The notes beneath the pieces are model-generated. The model had not been told where the DNA came from. It saw only the letters and a list, made by a program, of their open reading frames with translations, and did no database searches. A DNA stretch of 64,000 nucleotides from DASPKM01 sp963817075 (GTDB taxonomy: Bacteria > Bacteroidota > Bacteroidia > Chitinophagales > Chitinophagaceae), in assembly GCA_963817075.1 (NCBI GenBank), contig CAWFMT010000001.1:62001-126000 (forward strand), in the 5' to 3' direction. Numbering within the stretch: the first letter of the stretch is position 1; every line of letters begins with the position of its first letter. This document shows positions 32,832-41,378 of this stretch, piece after piece. The translations under genes were made by a program, and so were the position numbers.

Positions 32832-33843
32832 TATCCTTTTCCTCATCACAGGAATTCTTTGGGTATCGGTGGCTGTAGCCAACGATAATGAAGAACCTAA
32901 GGTTAAGAAAGAGAAATCTTACTCCAAATCATATCCAGTTAGCGGAAATGAAAAAATCTCCCTCACAAACCAGTTTGGTGAAATGAAATTGAATACCTGG
33001 GATAAAAACGAGATCAAGGTAGATGTCACAATTATCGGCAAAGCTGATGATGATCAACGTGCCCAGGAAATTATTGACAAGATCTCTATTGAAGATGGAA
33101 AGGGATCAGAGGGTGTATTCTTCAAGACAAAATTTGCAGATGATAAAAGAGATGATAGAAAGGAAAGAGATAAGGATGGTAAAAGAGTTCACAGGAATGA
33201 AGGAATGGAGATCAATTATGTAGTTTACCTGCCCGCAGGAAACAGACTGGATGCAAATAACCAGTTTGGAGCTATGATTGTTCCAGATTATAAAGGCGAA
33301 GCAACACTTACTAGCAAATTCGGATCACTTACAGCTGGAAAGATCAGCAATTCCAAATCTGTGAACGTTGAATTTGGAAAGGCGGATATTGAACAACTGA
33401 ATGGTGGCAAGCTTAGTATCAAATTTTCAAAAGGAACCGTGAAGAAATTGAGCGGAAATATAGATGCAGATTTTGAATTTTGCGATAAAGTGAAGATCAA
33501 TATCGACAATGATGTAAAAGATCTTGATATCAGTAATTCTTATTCTACTATTTACCTCGACATGAATAAGAATTTTTCGGGTAACTACGATATCTCCACC
33601 CATTTTGGTGAGCTTAATAATAAGACAGCTTTTGCCATCAAGCGTGAGGGAGAAAAGGATGAAAACAAACATGGACCAAGCTTCACTCACAAATATGCAG
33701 GCACTTCGGGCAGTGGTAGTTCAAAGGTGAAGATCAAATCAAGTTTTGGACAAATAATTATGGGTCATGATCTGCAGGTTGACATGACTGGAGATGAAAA
33801 ATCAAAATCAGACAAACAAAAATCAAAGACCAGAACGATATAA
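32806..33843 (+). CDS. Exported beta-repeat protein (DUF4097-like) of the ECF operon
   Basis: 345 residues with an N-terminal signal peptide (about 1-25, AVA-ND). The body shows a recurring turn with Phe-Gly: NQFGEMKL, NQFGAMIV, SKFGSLTA, VEFGKADI, THFGELNN and SSFGQIIM, roughly one per beta rung. This is the pattern of DUF4097-type parallel beta-helix proteins. A charged Lys/Asp/Arg loop lies near residues 105-125, and the tail is basic and Ser/Lys-rich. It overlaps the anti-sigma gene by 26 bases and probably belongs to the same envelope-stress circuit, as sensor, target or effector. Function unknown. Confidence 0.8.
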   Translation: MKASLRAFNILFLITGILWVSVAVANDNEEPKVKKEKSYSKSYPVSGNEKISLTNQFGEMKLNTWDKNEIKVDVTIIGKADDDQRAQEIIDKISIEDGKGSEGVFFKTKFADDKRDDRKERDKDGKRVHRNEGMEINYVVYLPAGNRLDANNQFGAMIVPDYKGEATLTSKFGSLTAGKISNSKSVNVEFGKADIEQLNGGKLSIKFSKGTVKKLSGNIDADFEFCDKVKINIDNDVKDLDISNSYSTIYLDMNKNFSGNYDISTHFGELNNKTAFAIKREGEKDENKHGPSFTHKYAGTSGSGSSKVKIKSSFGQIIMGHDLQVDMTGDEKSKSDKQKSKTRTI

Positions 33844-33878
33844 ACTTTCGGCTGTAATAGTTGCAGAGTTGCAGCCTG

Positions 33879-33944
33879 CCCGGAAAACCGGGTTCAGCCG
33901 AGTCAAGACTCGCAAGCGGGGACCTCCGAAAGGAGGTCTTCCCG
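33879..33944 (+). terminator. Three consecutive hairpins ending in a terminator
   Basis: CCCGG-aaaa-CCGGG (33879-33892), GAGTC-aa-GACTC (33900-33911), then CGGG plus GACCTCC, loop GAAA, GGAGGTC plus CCCG (33917-33944) followed by TTTTC. The last has a GNRA-type loop and ends the sigma operon. Confidence 0.7.
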
Positions 33945-33965
33945 TTTTCTGCTTCTTGCGTTCCA

Positions 33966-34012
33966 TTGCGAGTCCTGAGCGGAGTCGAAGGGGTGCCCTG
34001 GCGGTTAAATTC
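33966..34012. repeat. GAGTCCTGAGCGGAGTCGAAG and GGCGGTTAAAT repeats
   Basis: GAGTCCTGAGCGGAGTCGAAG-type sequence, then a TGGCGGTTAAATT half element. The first resembles the CCTGAG...AGCGAAG core of the elements at 9.5 and 42.7 kb. Confidence 0.45.
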
Positions 34013-34097
34013 CTTCTTCTATTCCCCAAAATTCCAGCATCATCGGAAAACATTTTGATCCAAGCGGATAGAAAAGTACATTGAATAAAAATCTATC

Positions 34098-34526
34098 ATG
34101 AGACTTATAATAATAATTGCTACTCTACTTACACTGGGATCTTCAGCTACATATGGACAGGATGACAAAAGCAAAGAGAAAGACAAGTCCAGAGAGACTA
34201 AAATAATTAAGGAAGAAGGCTATGAGATGAAGCAGTATTTTTTTGTAATGCTGACCAGAGGAGCTAATCGTACACAAGATTCAATAACTGCTGCCAAACT
34301 ACAGGAGGGCCATATGGCGAATATTAACAGGCTGGCAGAAATGGGAAAAATTCTTGTTGCTGGTCCGTTTGGAGATAGCGGAAACTGGAGAGGGATTTTT
34401 ATTTTCGATTGTAAGACAAAAGAAGAAGTGGAAGAATTACTTAAAACTGATCCTTCAATTGCCGCTGGCAGACTGGCTGTTGAGATTCGTCCGTGGTGGA
34501 CAGCAAAAAACTGTGTGTTTAAATAA
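34098..34526 (+). CDS. Exported YciI-like protein
   Basis: 142 residues. A signal peptide (about 1-20, TYG-QD) and a short charged linker precede a YciI-type alpha/beta barrel domain (about 45-135), with the conserved His in EGHMANINRL and the Asp of AGPFGDSG. YciI proteins are usually cytoplasmic, of dimeric ferredoxin-like fold and unclear activity, so the exported form is a variant. No promoter box was seen. It ends just before a large palindrome. Confidence 0.82.
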   Translation: MRLIIIIATLLTLGSSATYGQDDKSKEKDKSRETKIIKEEGYEMKQYFFVMLTRGANRTQDSITAAKLQEGHMANINRLAEMGKILVAGPFGDSGNWRGIFIFDCKTKEEVEELLKTDPSIAAGRLAVEIRPWWTAKNCVFK

Positions 34527-34532
34527 TTTAAT

Positions 34533-34563
34533 GACCCTGTCAGGGTCGGACCCTGACAGGGTC
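34533..34563. repeat. Nested palindrome GACCCTGTCAGGGTC-G-GACCCTGACAGGGTC
   Basis: Two 15-base units (34533-34547 and 34549-34563) separated by one G. Each is itself a palindrome around its centre and each is the reverse complement of the other. It can form either two small hairpins or one long one. It lies between convergent genes and may terminate both; no long T run follows. Confidence 0.75.
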
Positions 34564-34587
34564 TTACATGGCGGTTAAACCTACTCT

Positions 34588-35109
34588 TTATCTCGTCCCA
34601 AATTCTTGCGTCCAATAACCTCCTACTCTCGCTACTCCCATTTCTCTAAAGGAAGCATTCATGATATTCTTGCAATGCCCTTCGCTATTTAACCAGCCAT
34701 TCATGACGGCCTGCTCTGTTGGATAATTAAAAGCAATATTCTCACCATACGCTCTCCAATTGTATCCAACTGCACTTATACGATCTCCAGGAGTTGATCC
34801 ATTAAGACCATTGTGGTTGAAATAATTATTTTTCTGCATATCTGAACTATGATTCAATGCAGCCTGAGCCAATAGGTCATTCCAGCTTACTGGAGAAACG
34901 GGAGGCATTACAGTAGAACCGCAATTACAGCCTGTTTGCCGTACATTATTCACCAATTGAAGTAAGAGGGGTTGGTTTACATTAAACTTAGTTGAGGAAG
35001 GAGGCGTTTCTGTATCAGGATTTTTAGCGGTAACAATATCTTCTTTCTGACAGGAAATAAAAGAGAAAGAAAAAGAAAATAATAGGATCCAGCGGATGTT
35101 AGTTTTCAC
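34588..35109 (-). CDS. CAP/SCP-domain lipoprotein
   Basis: 173 residues from GTG 35109 (a TTG at 35148 is the alternative; no ATG is available). A lipoprotein signal ends at FSFISC, followed by a Thr/Pro-rich linker. The CAP domain (about 50-173) has NHSSDMQKNNYFNHNG, GENIAFNYPTEQAVMNGW and SEGHCKNIMN, with the two conserved histidines and glutamates of the family. Cysteines occur in TGCNCGS. The family includes secreted proteins of uncertain enzymatic role. The stop of pyrF lies 41 bases upstream, so they may be co-transcribed. Confidence 0.85.
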   Translation of the reverse strand: MKTNIRWILLFSFSFSFISCQKEDIVTAKNPDTETPPSSTKFNVNQPLLLQLVNNVRQTGCNCGSTVMPPVSPVSWNDLLAQAALNHSSDMQKNNYFNHNGLNGSTPGDRISAVGYNWRAYGENIAFNYPTEQAVMNGWLNSEGHCKNIMNASFREMGVARVGGYWTQEFGTR

Positions 35110-35150
35110 AGTCGAATTTTGCAGGAAAAAGATCAAAAACCAAACCAAGG

Positions 35151-36005
35151 TCAGGTGGGAAGGTATTGGCTCATCTCTTTTTGATATTCTTTAGCAATTG
35201 AGGCTGCCTTTTCGGCAAAATCCTCGCCAGAGGATGCATAAATCACGGCCCTGCTTGCATTTACCAATAGGCCGCAGTCATGGATCATTGCCTTCTCCGA
35301 AATCTCTTTAAGGCTTCCGCCTTGCGATCCGACTCCAGGCACTAGAAAAAAATGATCAGGACTAATGCTTCTTATGCGAAGGAATTCGTCTGCCTGAGTT
35401 GCTCCTACAACGAACATTAGATTGTTAACGGTACCCCAACCTGCTGCAGTTTCAAGAACCATTTCGTAAAGCTGCATGGTGTCAGTCGTGATGGTATGTA
35501 CTCCTTCTTCAAGATTTTCTATAGTTTTAACTATTTGCTGCTTTTCGAAATCATCAGCTCCAGGATTGGAGGTCAAGCCGAGAAGTATTGTCCATTTATT
35601 CTCATATTCAAGGAATGGTTTTACGCTATCCATTCCCATATAGGGTGCAACTGTTATTGCGTCAAAGTTCAAGGTTTCAAAAAATGCTTTTGCATACTGT
35701 GCCGACGTGTTGCCAATATCCCCTCTTTTAGCATCAGCAATTCTGAAGATGTTCTCGGGAATATGGTTAACAGTCTTTTCCATCGTCTCCCATCCTTTTA
35801 CTCCTCTTGCTTCATAAAAAGCTGTGTTGATCTTATACGCGACCGCATACTTTTTTGTGGCATCAATAATTGCTTTGTTGAATTCAAATATGGGATCCGT
35901 AGCATTCAAAAAATGCTTTGGTATCTTCTCAATATCTGAATCAAGACCCACGCAGAGGTAAGAACACTTTGAGAATATCTGATCTGCCAATTCTTTACGT
36001 GTCAT
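35151..36005 (-). CDS. pyrF: Orotidine 5'-phosphate decarboxylase (type 2)
   Basis: 284 residues; catalyses the last step of UMP synthesis. The catalytic Asp91, Lys93 and Asp96 of the DAKRGDIGNT motif are present, and VGLDSD near residue 19 and the C-terminal PGVGSQGG phosphate-binding loop agree. The length and sequence match the type 2 family (about 270-285 residues) rather than the shorter E. coli type. Single-copy housekeeping gene; no other pyr genes are nearby. Confidence 0.96.
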   Translation of the reverse strand: MTRKELADQIFSKCSYLCVGLDSDIEKIPKHFLNATDPIFEFNKAIIDATKKYAVAYKINTAFYEARGVKGWETMEKTVNHIPENIFRIADAKRGDIGNTSAQYAKAFFETLNFDAITVAPYMGMDSVKPFLEYENKWTILLGLTSNPGADDFEKQQIVKTIENLEEGVHTITTDTMQLYEMVLETAAGWGTVNNLMFVVGATQADEFLRIRSISPDHFFLVPGVGSQGGSLKEISEKAMIHDCGLLVNASRAVIYASSGEDFAEKAASIAKEYQKEMSQYLPT

Positions 36006-36035
36006 GAAATAAATCTAAGCATTTGATTAATTCAA

Positions 36036-36136
36036 TCCTTGCGCGCCTTTGCGCCTTTGTTTCCTGGCAGTTAAGCTCATCTAACTCTCAAACTTTCCAA
36101 CATTCAAACTTTCAAACATTCAAACACTCAAACTTC
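36036..36136. repeat. NGCAAAG-type element followed by TTCAAACATTCAAAC repeats
   Basis: 36036-36075 reads CTTGCGCGCCTTTGCGCC...GGCAGTTAAG. 36085-36136 is a run of CTCAAAC/TTCCAAC/ATTCAAAC units. The second run encodes the last residues (SLSV) and the TGA stop of kynureninase on the minus strand. Confidence 0.6.
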
Positions 36137-37391
36137 CTACCACATCCACAAACCTCCAAACCTCCTCAAAAGTATTGTATAGTGGCACAGGAGCAACACG
36201 GATCACATTTGGTTCTCTCCAATCTGAAAAAATCCCTCGCTTTGTTAACTCTTCAAAAATTTCCTTTCCATTATTACTTGTCAGAATTGAAACTTGTGAA
36301 CCTTTCTGTAGTGGGTCCCTGGGTGTAATTATTTCAAACCTGCCTTTATCTGTCCTGTTACAAAGATCCTCTAGCAGGAAAAATAAATAATCACTCAAGA
36401 GTTTACTCTTAGAAAATATTTTGTCCATTCCAGCTTCTTCAAATACATCCAATGCAGCTTTATGCATTGCATATAAAATGATTGAAGGCGTGCTCAATTG
36501 CCAGCCTTCAGCAGTTGGAATTGGTTTGAAGCCCTTTTCCATCTTGAATCTGGTCTGTTTGTCATATCCCCACCAGCCGGCAAGACGATGAATTTGATCC
36601 TTATGAAATCGTTCGTGAATATATGCGCCGCCAATTGCCCCCGGACCTGAATTAAGATATTTGTAACTGCACCAACACGCAAAGTCAACATCCCAATCGT
36701 GCAATTTTAATTGAACATTCCCTACAGCATGTGCAAGATCAAAACCCGCTATTGCCCCGGCATTATGAGCCGCCTCCGTGATCAACTTTAGATCAAATAC
36801 CTGTCCGGTAAAATAGTTCACACCTCCAAAAAATACCATTGCTACCTGATCACTATTTTCTCGGATAATATTTACTATATCCTCTTCCCTTATCAGGTAT
36901 TCACCCTCGCGAGGATGTATTTCCAAAATTATTTCTTCAGGATCAAGTCCCCGCTGACTTAGAAAAGTCTCCAGCATGTATTGATCACTTGGAAAAGCCT
37001 TTGCCTCACAAATGATTTTATTTTTCTTTCTTTCAGGACGATAAAAACTTGCCATCATCAGATGAAGATTCACCGTAAGCTGGTTCATGACTACCATTTC
37101 ATCCGGCGACGATCCAATAATTCCAGCCAGGGGCTTAGCAAGCATTTCATGAAAATGGTACCAGGGTTCATCACCAATGAAGAATGCCTCAACCCCATGC
37201 TGTGACCATTGCTCCAAAACTTTTTCAATAGCATTTCTGCAGCTTTTTGGCTGAAGTCCTAATGAATTACCAAGAAAATAAATTTGTTGCTTGCCAGCAT
37301 TCGTGGGAATAATGAATTTCTCCCGAAACGATTTCAGCTCATCATCTCGATCAAGAAATTTTGCATATTCAAAGGAATTATCAAAATTCAT
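36120..37391 (-). CDS. kynU: Kynureninase
   Basis: 423 residues, a PLP enzyme splitting kynurenine to anthranilate and alanine (or 3-hydroxykynurenine to 3-hydroxyanthranilate). The Schiff-base Lys244 is in CSYKYLNSGPG, the PLP-binding Asp in GFDLAHAVGN, and the substrate-binding NSLGLQP near residue 42. Length is normal. The C-terminal SLSV and the stop codon come from a TTTGAA repeat. No other kyn genes are adjacent, so the pathway context is incomplete. Confidence 0.94.
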   Translation of the reverse strand: MNFDNSFEYAKFLDRDDELKSFREKFIIPTNAGKQQIYFLGNSLGLQPKSCRNAIEKVLEQWSQHGVEAFFIGDEPWYHFHEMLAKPLAGIIGSSPDEMVVMNQLTVNLHLMMASFYRPERKKNKIICEAKAFPSDQYMLETFLSQRGLDPEEIILEIHPREGEYLIREEDIVNIIRENSDQVAMVFFGGVNYFTGQVFDLKLITEAAHNAGAIAGFDLAHAVGNVQLKLHDWDVDFACWCSYKYLNSGPGAIGGAYIHERFHKDQIHRLAGWWGYDKQTRFKMEKGFKPIPTAEGWQLSTPSIILYAMHKAALDVFEEAGMDKIFSKSKLLSDYLFFLLEDLCNRTDKGRFEIITPRDPLQKGSQVSILTSNNGKEIFEELTKRGIFSDWREPNVIRVAPVPLYNTFEEVWRFVDVVGSLSV

Positions 37392-37437
37392 AAATTCTCC
37401 TGACTGATTTGCGGCTTCGTTAAGGCTATGGGGGTTG

Positions 37438-37547
37438 AAAATTGTTTGAATGTTTGAGGAGACCTAAATTTTACATTTTTCATTTTACATTTTGCATTGT
37501 TTAATTCTTTAGAGGTGTCAAACAATCAAACATTCAAACTCCTCTTC
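37438..37547. repeat. TTTGAATGTTTGA repeat with complementary copy
   Basis: GTTTGAATGTTTGAGG (about 37442-37457) and CAAACAATCAAACATTCAAAC (about 37521-37541) are roughly complementary; between them are TTTTACATTTTTCATTTTAC units. The 110-bp block separates the kynU start from the SDR stop. Confidence 0.55.
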
Positions 37548-38333
37548 TCAAATACTACCTGTCCTTCCTCCATCAACGGGTATGCTGGTTCCATTTACAT
37601 ACGAAGCTGCTGGCGATGCAAGAAAAGCAGCCATGGCTGCAATCTCAGATGGATCACCGAATCTTTTCATGGGTATTGCCTGTATCATTTCTTCCTCTAT
37701 TGTTTCCTTACTTACCTTTCTATTTGTCGCGTTGCTTGTAATCACTGCATCTAACCTGGAAGTAGCTGTGTAGCCAGGGAGAATATTGTTGACAGTGATG
37801 TTAAATGCGCCCAGTTCGTTTGACAATGTCTTGGCCCATGATGCGACAGCTCCCCTGATGGTATTCGAAACTCCAAGATTCTTATGTGGAATCTTAACGG
37901 AAGTGGAGATAATATTAATTATCCTTCCGTATCCTGCCTCAATCATTCCAGGGACGACAGCCTTTGCAAGAACATGGTTGCAAATAAGGTGTTGATTAAA
38001 TGCATGTACATATTCTTGTTCATTTGCTTCAAAAGCCGGCCCAGCCGGGGGACCACCTGTATTGTTGATGAGGATATGCACTGCATCTTTTTGGACTATT
38101 CTCCCAATGGCTTCCTTCACTTGTGATGGATCACTGAAATCCGCCAACTCATATCCGTGAATTTGACGTTCGTCAATGCTTAGTTTCAGTATTGATTCCT
38201 TCAGGGCAACTTCATTCCTTGAAAGCAGGATACAGCTTGCTCCCATCAAGGCCAGTTCTTCCGCAATTGCCAGTCCAATGCCTTGGGTGCTTCCACAAAT
38301 CACAGCTGATTTTCCTTCCAGTGATAAGTTCAT
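37548..38333 (-). CDS. SDR-fold protein without the Tyr-x-x-x-Lys pair
   Basis: 261 residues with the NAD(P)-binding GSTQGIG near residue 15, NNTGG, and the C-terminal VDGGR segment of classical SDRs. The usual active site is changed: where YxxxK is expected the sequence reads GVSNTIRGAV, so Tyr is Ser and Lys is Arg. The preceding Ser in STSVKIP remains. From general knowledge, a subfamily with GGPP and an LSN...R pattern shows the same replacement, so this is probably a family trait rather than a defect. Substrate and activity are unknown. Confidence 0.85.
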   Translation of the reverse strand: MNLSLEGKSAVICGSTQGIGLAIAEELALMGASCILLSRNEVALKESILKLSIDERQIHGYELADFSDPSQVKEAIGRIVQKDAVHILINNTGGPPAGPAFEANEQEYVHAFNQHLICNHVLAKAVVPGMIEAGYGRIINIISTSVKIPHKNLGVSNTIRGAVASWAKTLSNELGAFNITVNNILPGYTATSRLDAVITSNATNRKVSKETIEEEMIQAIPMKRFGDPSEIAAMAAFLASPAASYVNGTSIPVDGGRTGSI

Positions 38334-38350
38334 GGTTTCGAGTTTTTTAT

Positions 38351-38432
38351 TTTAACCGCAAAGACGCCATGGCGCAAAGGAACGCTTAGAATCCTTGCGT
38401 AACCTTGCGTCTTTGTTTCTTTGCGGTAAAAT
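38351..38432. repeat. NGCAAAG inverted repeat, full-length
   Basis: TTTAACCGCAAAGA at 38351 and its near complement TCTTTGCGGTAAAA at the right end; the middle has GGCGCAAAGGA and CCTTGCGT. A near-complete type copy between two minus-strand genes. Confidence 0.75.
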
Positions 38433-38446
38433 TTCCTCATCAACAA

Positions 38447-39373
38447 TCAAAATAAATCCGGATAGTCTGATATAACCCCATCCACTCCCATTTTTTTCAA
38501 TCTTTCAATCCCTGGCTTGTCATTCACTGTCCATGGAATGACCTTGATATTTTTATTGTGACACTCTTTTATTAATTGGTCAGTGACTAATAAAAAATGA
38601 GGACTATAAATGGTTGGAACAAATCCAAGCTTTTCAATTTGCTGTTGTAGTGAGGCCTTGTCAAAATCTTCAATAAGTAGAGCCGTCTTAATGTTAGGAA
38701 ATTTCTTGTGCAAATATTGAAGAGTGCGGGGATCAAAAGACTGAATGATCACCCGATCAAGAATACTCTTTTTTTGTAGGACATTAACTAATAGGTCTAC
38801 GAATTCTGCGGGAGCAGGATGAAAAATGCCATCGGTAGAAGGTTGCGATTTTGTCTCAATATTATATGCAGGCAATGGGAGTTTCTTAGATCTGCAGTAT
38901 GCTTCAACACTGTCAATTAAGTCAGCCAATCTTGGTTTATTGCATGCCATTTTATGCTGTCGGGGAAACCTTGGGTTACCTCTTAGACCAACATCGAAAC
39001 CTTTTACCTGCTCATAAGACATTTGGTAAATATTGAGCGATTTCTCTTCCTCCTCTAGAACTGGATTTCCGTCAGGCTTAGTAGAGATCTCATGATTGAA
39101 AAAAGGTTCGTGCGACAATACAACCTCATTATCTTTTGTAATTACGGCATCCATTTCCAGGGTATTAACCCCCAGGTCAACAGCCTTGTACATTGCAGGT
39201 ATAGTGTTTTCAGGAATTAATCCTCTTGCACCACGATGCCCCTGTTTATCAAATTGAATTGCCCCCTCTGCTGAATTTTTTGTCATATGGCATCCTACCA
39301 GGGTTAATAAAATAATGGAAAGCTTAAAGATATCATTCCTTGGGTGCGTGAACCCGTAGTAAAATCTCATCAT
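38447..39373 (-). CDS. Glycerophosphodiester phosphodiesterase lipoprotein
   Basis: 308 residues. A signal segment with lipobox LTLVGC (Cys at about residue 28) anchors it to a membrane. The GDPD TIM barrel follows: GHRGARGLIPENT supplies the two catalytic histidine/arginine elements, LEMDAVITKD the metal ligands, and LSHEP the second histidine. It hydrolyses glycerophosphodiesters to glycerol-3-phosphate outside the cytoplasm. It follows the PaiB-like gene by five bases and is probably co-transcribed. Start ATG 39373; a second Met follows immediately. Confidence 0.92.
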   Translation of the reverse strand: MMRFYYGFTHPRNDIFKLSIILLTLVGCHMTKNSAEGAIQFDKQGHRGARGLIPENTIPAMYKAVDLGVNTLEMDAVITKDNEVVLSHEPFFNHEISTKPDGNPVLEEEEKSLNIYQMSYEQVKGFDVGLRGNPRFPRQHKMACNKPRLADLIDSVEAYCRSKKLPLPAYNIETKSQPSTDGIFHPAPAEFVDLLVNVLQKKSILDRVIIQSFDPRTLQYLHKKFPNIKTALLIEDFDKASLQQQIEKLGFVPTIYSPHFLLVTDQLIKECHNKNIKVIPWTVNDKPGIERLKKMGVDGVISDYPDLF

Positions 39374-39378
39374 TGGAA

Positions 39379-40020
39379 CTATTGCTCTTTTTTAAACACT
39401 TTGTGAGTTCTTTTTTTCATCTCATTGGCGATATAGGTTCCGGCATATGGATCCTGTTGCAATTTTTCAATGATAGTATGGTAACTTTTTTCGTCGCGGT
39501 CCTGGCTTAGTTTAAAAACATTATTTATTTCCATCACCTCAACTTCAAATGCTACAATCGCTTTCATTAAAGGGAGCTTGTATTCTTCAGTCAAATTATC
39601 ATAGACCGTTGTAGAGGATGGATCATATTTTTCAAAATGCATGGTTGTCTTTTTCAAAACTTCCACCAAACCTTCAGCATCAAGGAAATGAAGAATTCCT
39701 TTTACGTGCACAGATATGTAATTCCAGGTAGAAGCCTGGTGTGGATTGCTGTACCAGGTTGCGCTGACATATGTATGTGGACTTGTAAAAATACAAAGGA
39801 CATTCGGGTTTGCCTCAAATGCCTTGTGATGATCTGTGTTCCGCATCATATGTCCTGTCATGAAGAGTTTTCCTTCGCGTTCTTCAATAAAAACAGGGAT
39901 CTGAGTAGCTACTGGTTTATTGTCGCTTGTACATCCCGCGATAAAGGCAAAGGGATGTTGATGAATAAAATTCAGGACTTCTTCCGGGTTATCTTCTTTA
40001 TAATAGGGCAAATTGTACAT
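39379..40020 (-). CDS. PaiB-like FMN-binding protein
   Basis: 213 residues of the PaiB family (FMN-binding split barrel), with YKEDNPEEVLNFI at the start and ATWYSNPHQASTWNY around residue 88. Members are annotated as negative regulators of proteases and sporulation in Bacillus, but most act as flavin- or heme-binding proteins. No DNA-binding motif is evident. Five bases separate it from the downstream GDPD gene. The upstream spacer consists of GTTTGA repeats. Confidence 0.88.
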   Translation of the reverse strand: MYNLPYYKEDNPEEVLNFIHQHPFAFIAGCTSDNKPVATQIPVFIEEREGKLFMTGHMMRNTDHHKAFEANPNVLCIFTSPHTYVSATWYSNPHQASTWNYISVHVKGILHFLDAEGLVEVLKKTTMHFEKYDPSSTTVYDNLTEEYKLPLMKAIVAFEVEVMEINNVFKLSQDRDEKSYHTIIEKLQQDPYAGTYIANEMKKRTHKVFKKEQ

Positions 40021-40032
40021 GACGAAAGCGGG

Positions 40033-40175
40033 TTTGGTGTTTGAGTGTTTGAAATAAATATTTTTTATTTAGGGAAATAGAACATCAAGAAAAAATATAG
40101 GTAATGTTTTTTGTTATGAATTTCACCTCTGTGAACATTCGAACACTCAAATATTCAAATTTCCTTCAAACCTTC
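40033..40175. repeat. TTTGGTGTTTGAGTGTTTGAA and complementary CACTCAAATATTCAAA
   Basis: Left arm about 40033-40050, right arm about 40135-40160. The block extends into the Mrp gene, whose last codons (SLKA, stop) read AGTTTGAAAGCGTGA, a TTTGAA-type unit. Confidence 0.5.
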
Positions 40176-40176
40176 T

Positions 40177-41289
40177 TCACGCTTTCAAACTCTCCTCTCC
40201 TACCACTTCAACCACTTCTGTAGCATCCATATTTGCATTTCTCATCGAAATGCTCCTTACTGCAGCCCCGGCAAATTCTTCAAATGCATGTTTGGAGATT
40301 GGATCGTCACTAACCATTATTGGTATGCCATTGTCGCCACCTTCCCTTATAGACTGCACAAGTGGAATTTGACCCAGGAATGGGATGTCATATTCATCCG
40401 CCAATCTTTTACCACCGTCCTTACCAAAAATGTAATACCTGTTTCCGGGAAGTTCTGCAGGAGTGAAATAACTCATATTTTCTACCAGTCCAATTATTGG
40501 AACATTGATCTGTGCCTGCCCGAACATTGCAATGGCCTTCTTTGCATCGGCAAGCGCAACATCCTGCGGTGTGGTTACTACAATTACACCTGTCACGGGA
40601 ACTGTCTGAACCAGCGTAAGATGTATATCGCCTGTACCCGGGGGCATATCGATAACCAGATAATCCAATTCGTCCCAGAACACTTCAGTAACAAATTGTT
40701 TTATAGCGCTGCTTGCCATAGGTCCTCTCCATACAACAGCATTTTTCTCGTCAACCAGCAATCCAATGCTCATCAGTTTTATGCCAAATTTTTCAAGGGG
40801 AACGATCATACCTTTCTCACCCGCATTCATCATCATTGGTCTTTGTCCCCTAACCCCAAACATTATCGGGACACTTGGTCCATAAATATCCGCGTCCATT
40901 AAACCGACTTTAGCACCTCCTTTTGCGAAAGCAAGCGCAAGATTAGCCGCTACCGTGCTCTTGCCCACCCCGCCTTTTCCACTAACAACTGCAATGATGT
41001 TTTTTACTTTAGGCAATACGCTGCCTGTGTCAGTGCGCTTTGATGTAGTATTTGCAGTGAAATTTACCTTGACATTGGCCTGTTTGCTAACAAGCAGTTT
41101 TACAGCGTTGGTGCAGGCATTTCCGATCATGTCCTTAAGCGGACAGGCTGGAGTAGTTAGAACAACGGTAAAAGCTACATCATCACCATTAATGATGATA
41201 TCCTTAACCATATTCAGTGTAACAATATCTTTTCCGAGATCAGGTTCTTGTACATTACTTAAGGCCTTCAGCACCTCTTCCTTAGTCAT
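40177..41289 (-). CDS. Mrp/ApbC-type P-loop ATPase, Fe-S carrier
   Basis: 370 residues. An N-terminal DUF59 (MIP18-like) domain (about 1-75) with the conserved Cys in TTPACPLKD precedes a deviant-Walker P-loop ATPase with GKGGVGKST (104-112), DADIYGPSVP and PPGTGD. Family members bind and transfer Fe-S clusters. The CxxC normally found near residue 280 is replaced: the segment reads MSYFTPAELPGN. Own -7 box at 41326-41333. The last residues come from a TTTGAA repeat. Confidence 0.93.
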   Translation of the reverse strand: MTKEEVLKALSNVQEPDLGKDIVTLNMVKDIIINGDDVAFTVVLTTPACPLKDMIGNACTNAVKLLVSKQANVKVNFTANTTSKRTDTGSVLPKVKNIIAVVSGKGGVGKSTVAANLALAFAKGGAKVGLMDADIYGPSVPIMFGVRGQRPMMMNAGEKGMIVPLEKFGIKLMSIGLLVDEKNAVVWRGPMASSAIKQFVTEVFWDELDYLVIDMPPGTGDIHLTLVQTVPVTGVIVVTTPQDVALADAKKAIAMFGQAQINVPIIGLVENMSYFTPAELPGNRYYIFGKDGGKRLADEYDIPFLGQIPLVQSIREGGDNGIPIMVSDDPISKHAFEEFAGAAVRSISMRNANMDATEVVEVVGEESLKA

Positions 41290-41325
41290 TCAACAACATT
41301 TTGTTAAAAAATAAAAATTGAGTTG

Positions 41326-41333
41326 CAAAAATA
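41326..41333 (-). promoter_or_regulatory. -7 promoter box TATTTTTG, Mrp
   Basis: A perfect match on the minus strand, 36 bases before ATG 41289. Confidence 0.6.
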
Positions 41334-41378
41334 CTCCTAAGGGCCGGGATTTTGTTGAGATAATCTTAGCCTAGTCAT

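Noticed and set aside
33794..34084. Plus-strand frames over the triple hairpin region
   Set aside because: They overlap the end of the beta protein gene and run through hairpins and repeat DNA.
35496..35939. 147-codon frame opposite pyrF
   Set aside because: Antisense shadow of a well-conserved gene; its composition is unlike a protein.
40288..40902. 204-codon frame opposite the Mrp gene
   Set aside because: It is the antisense shadow of a strongly conserved gene.
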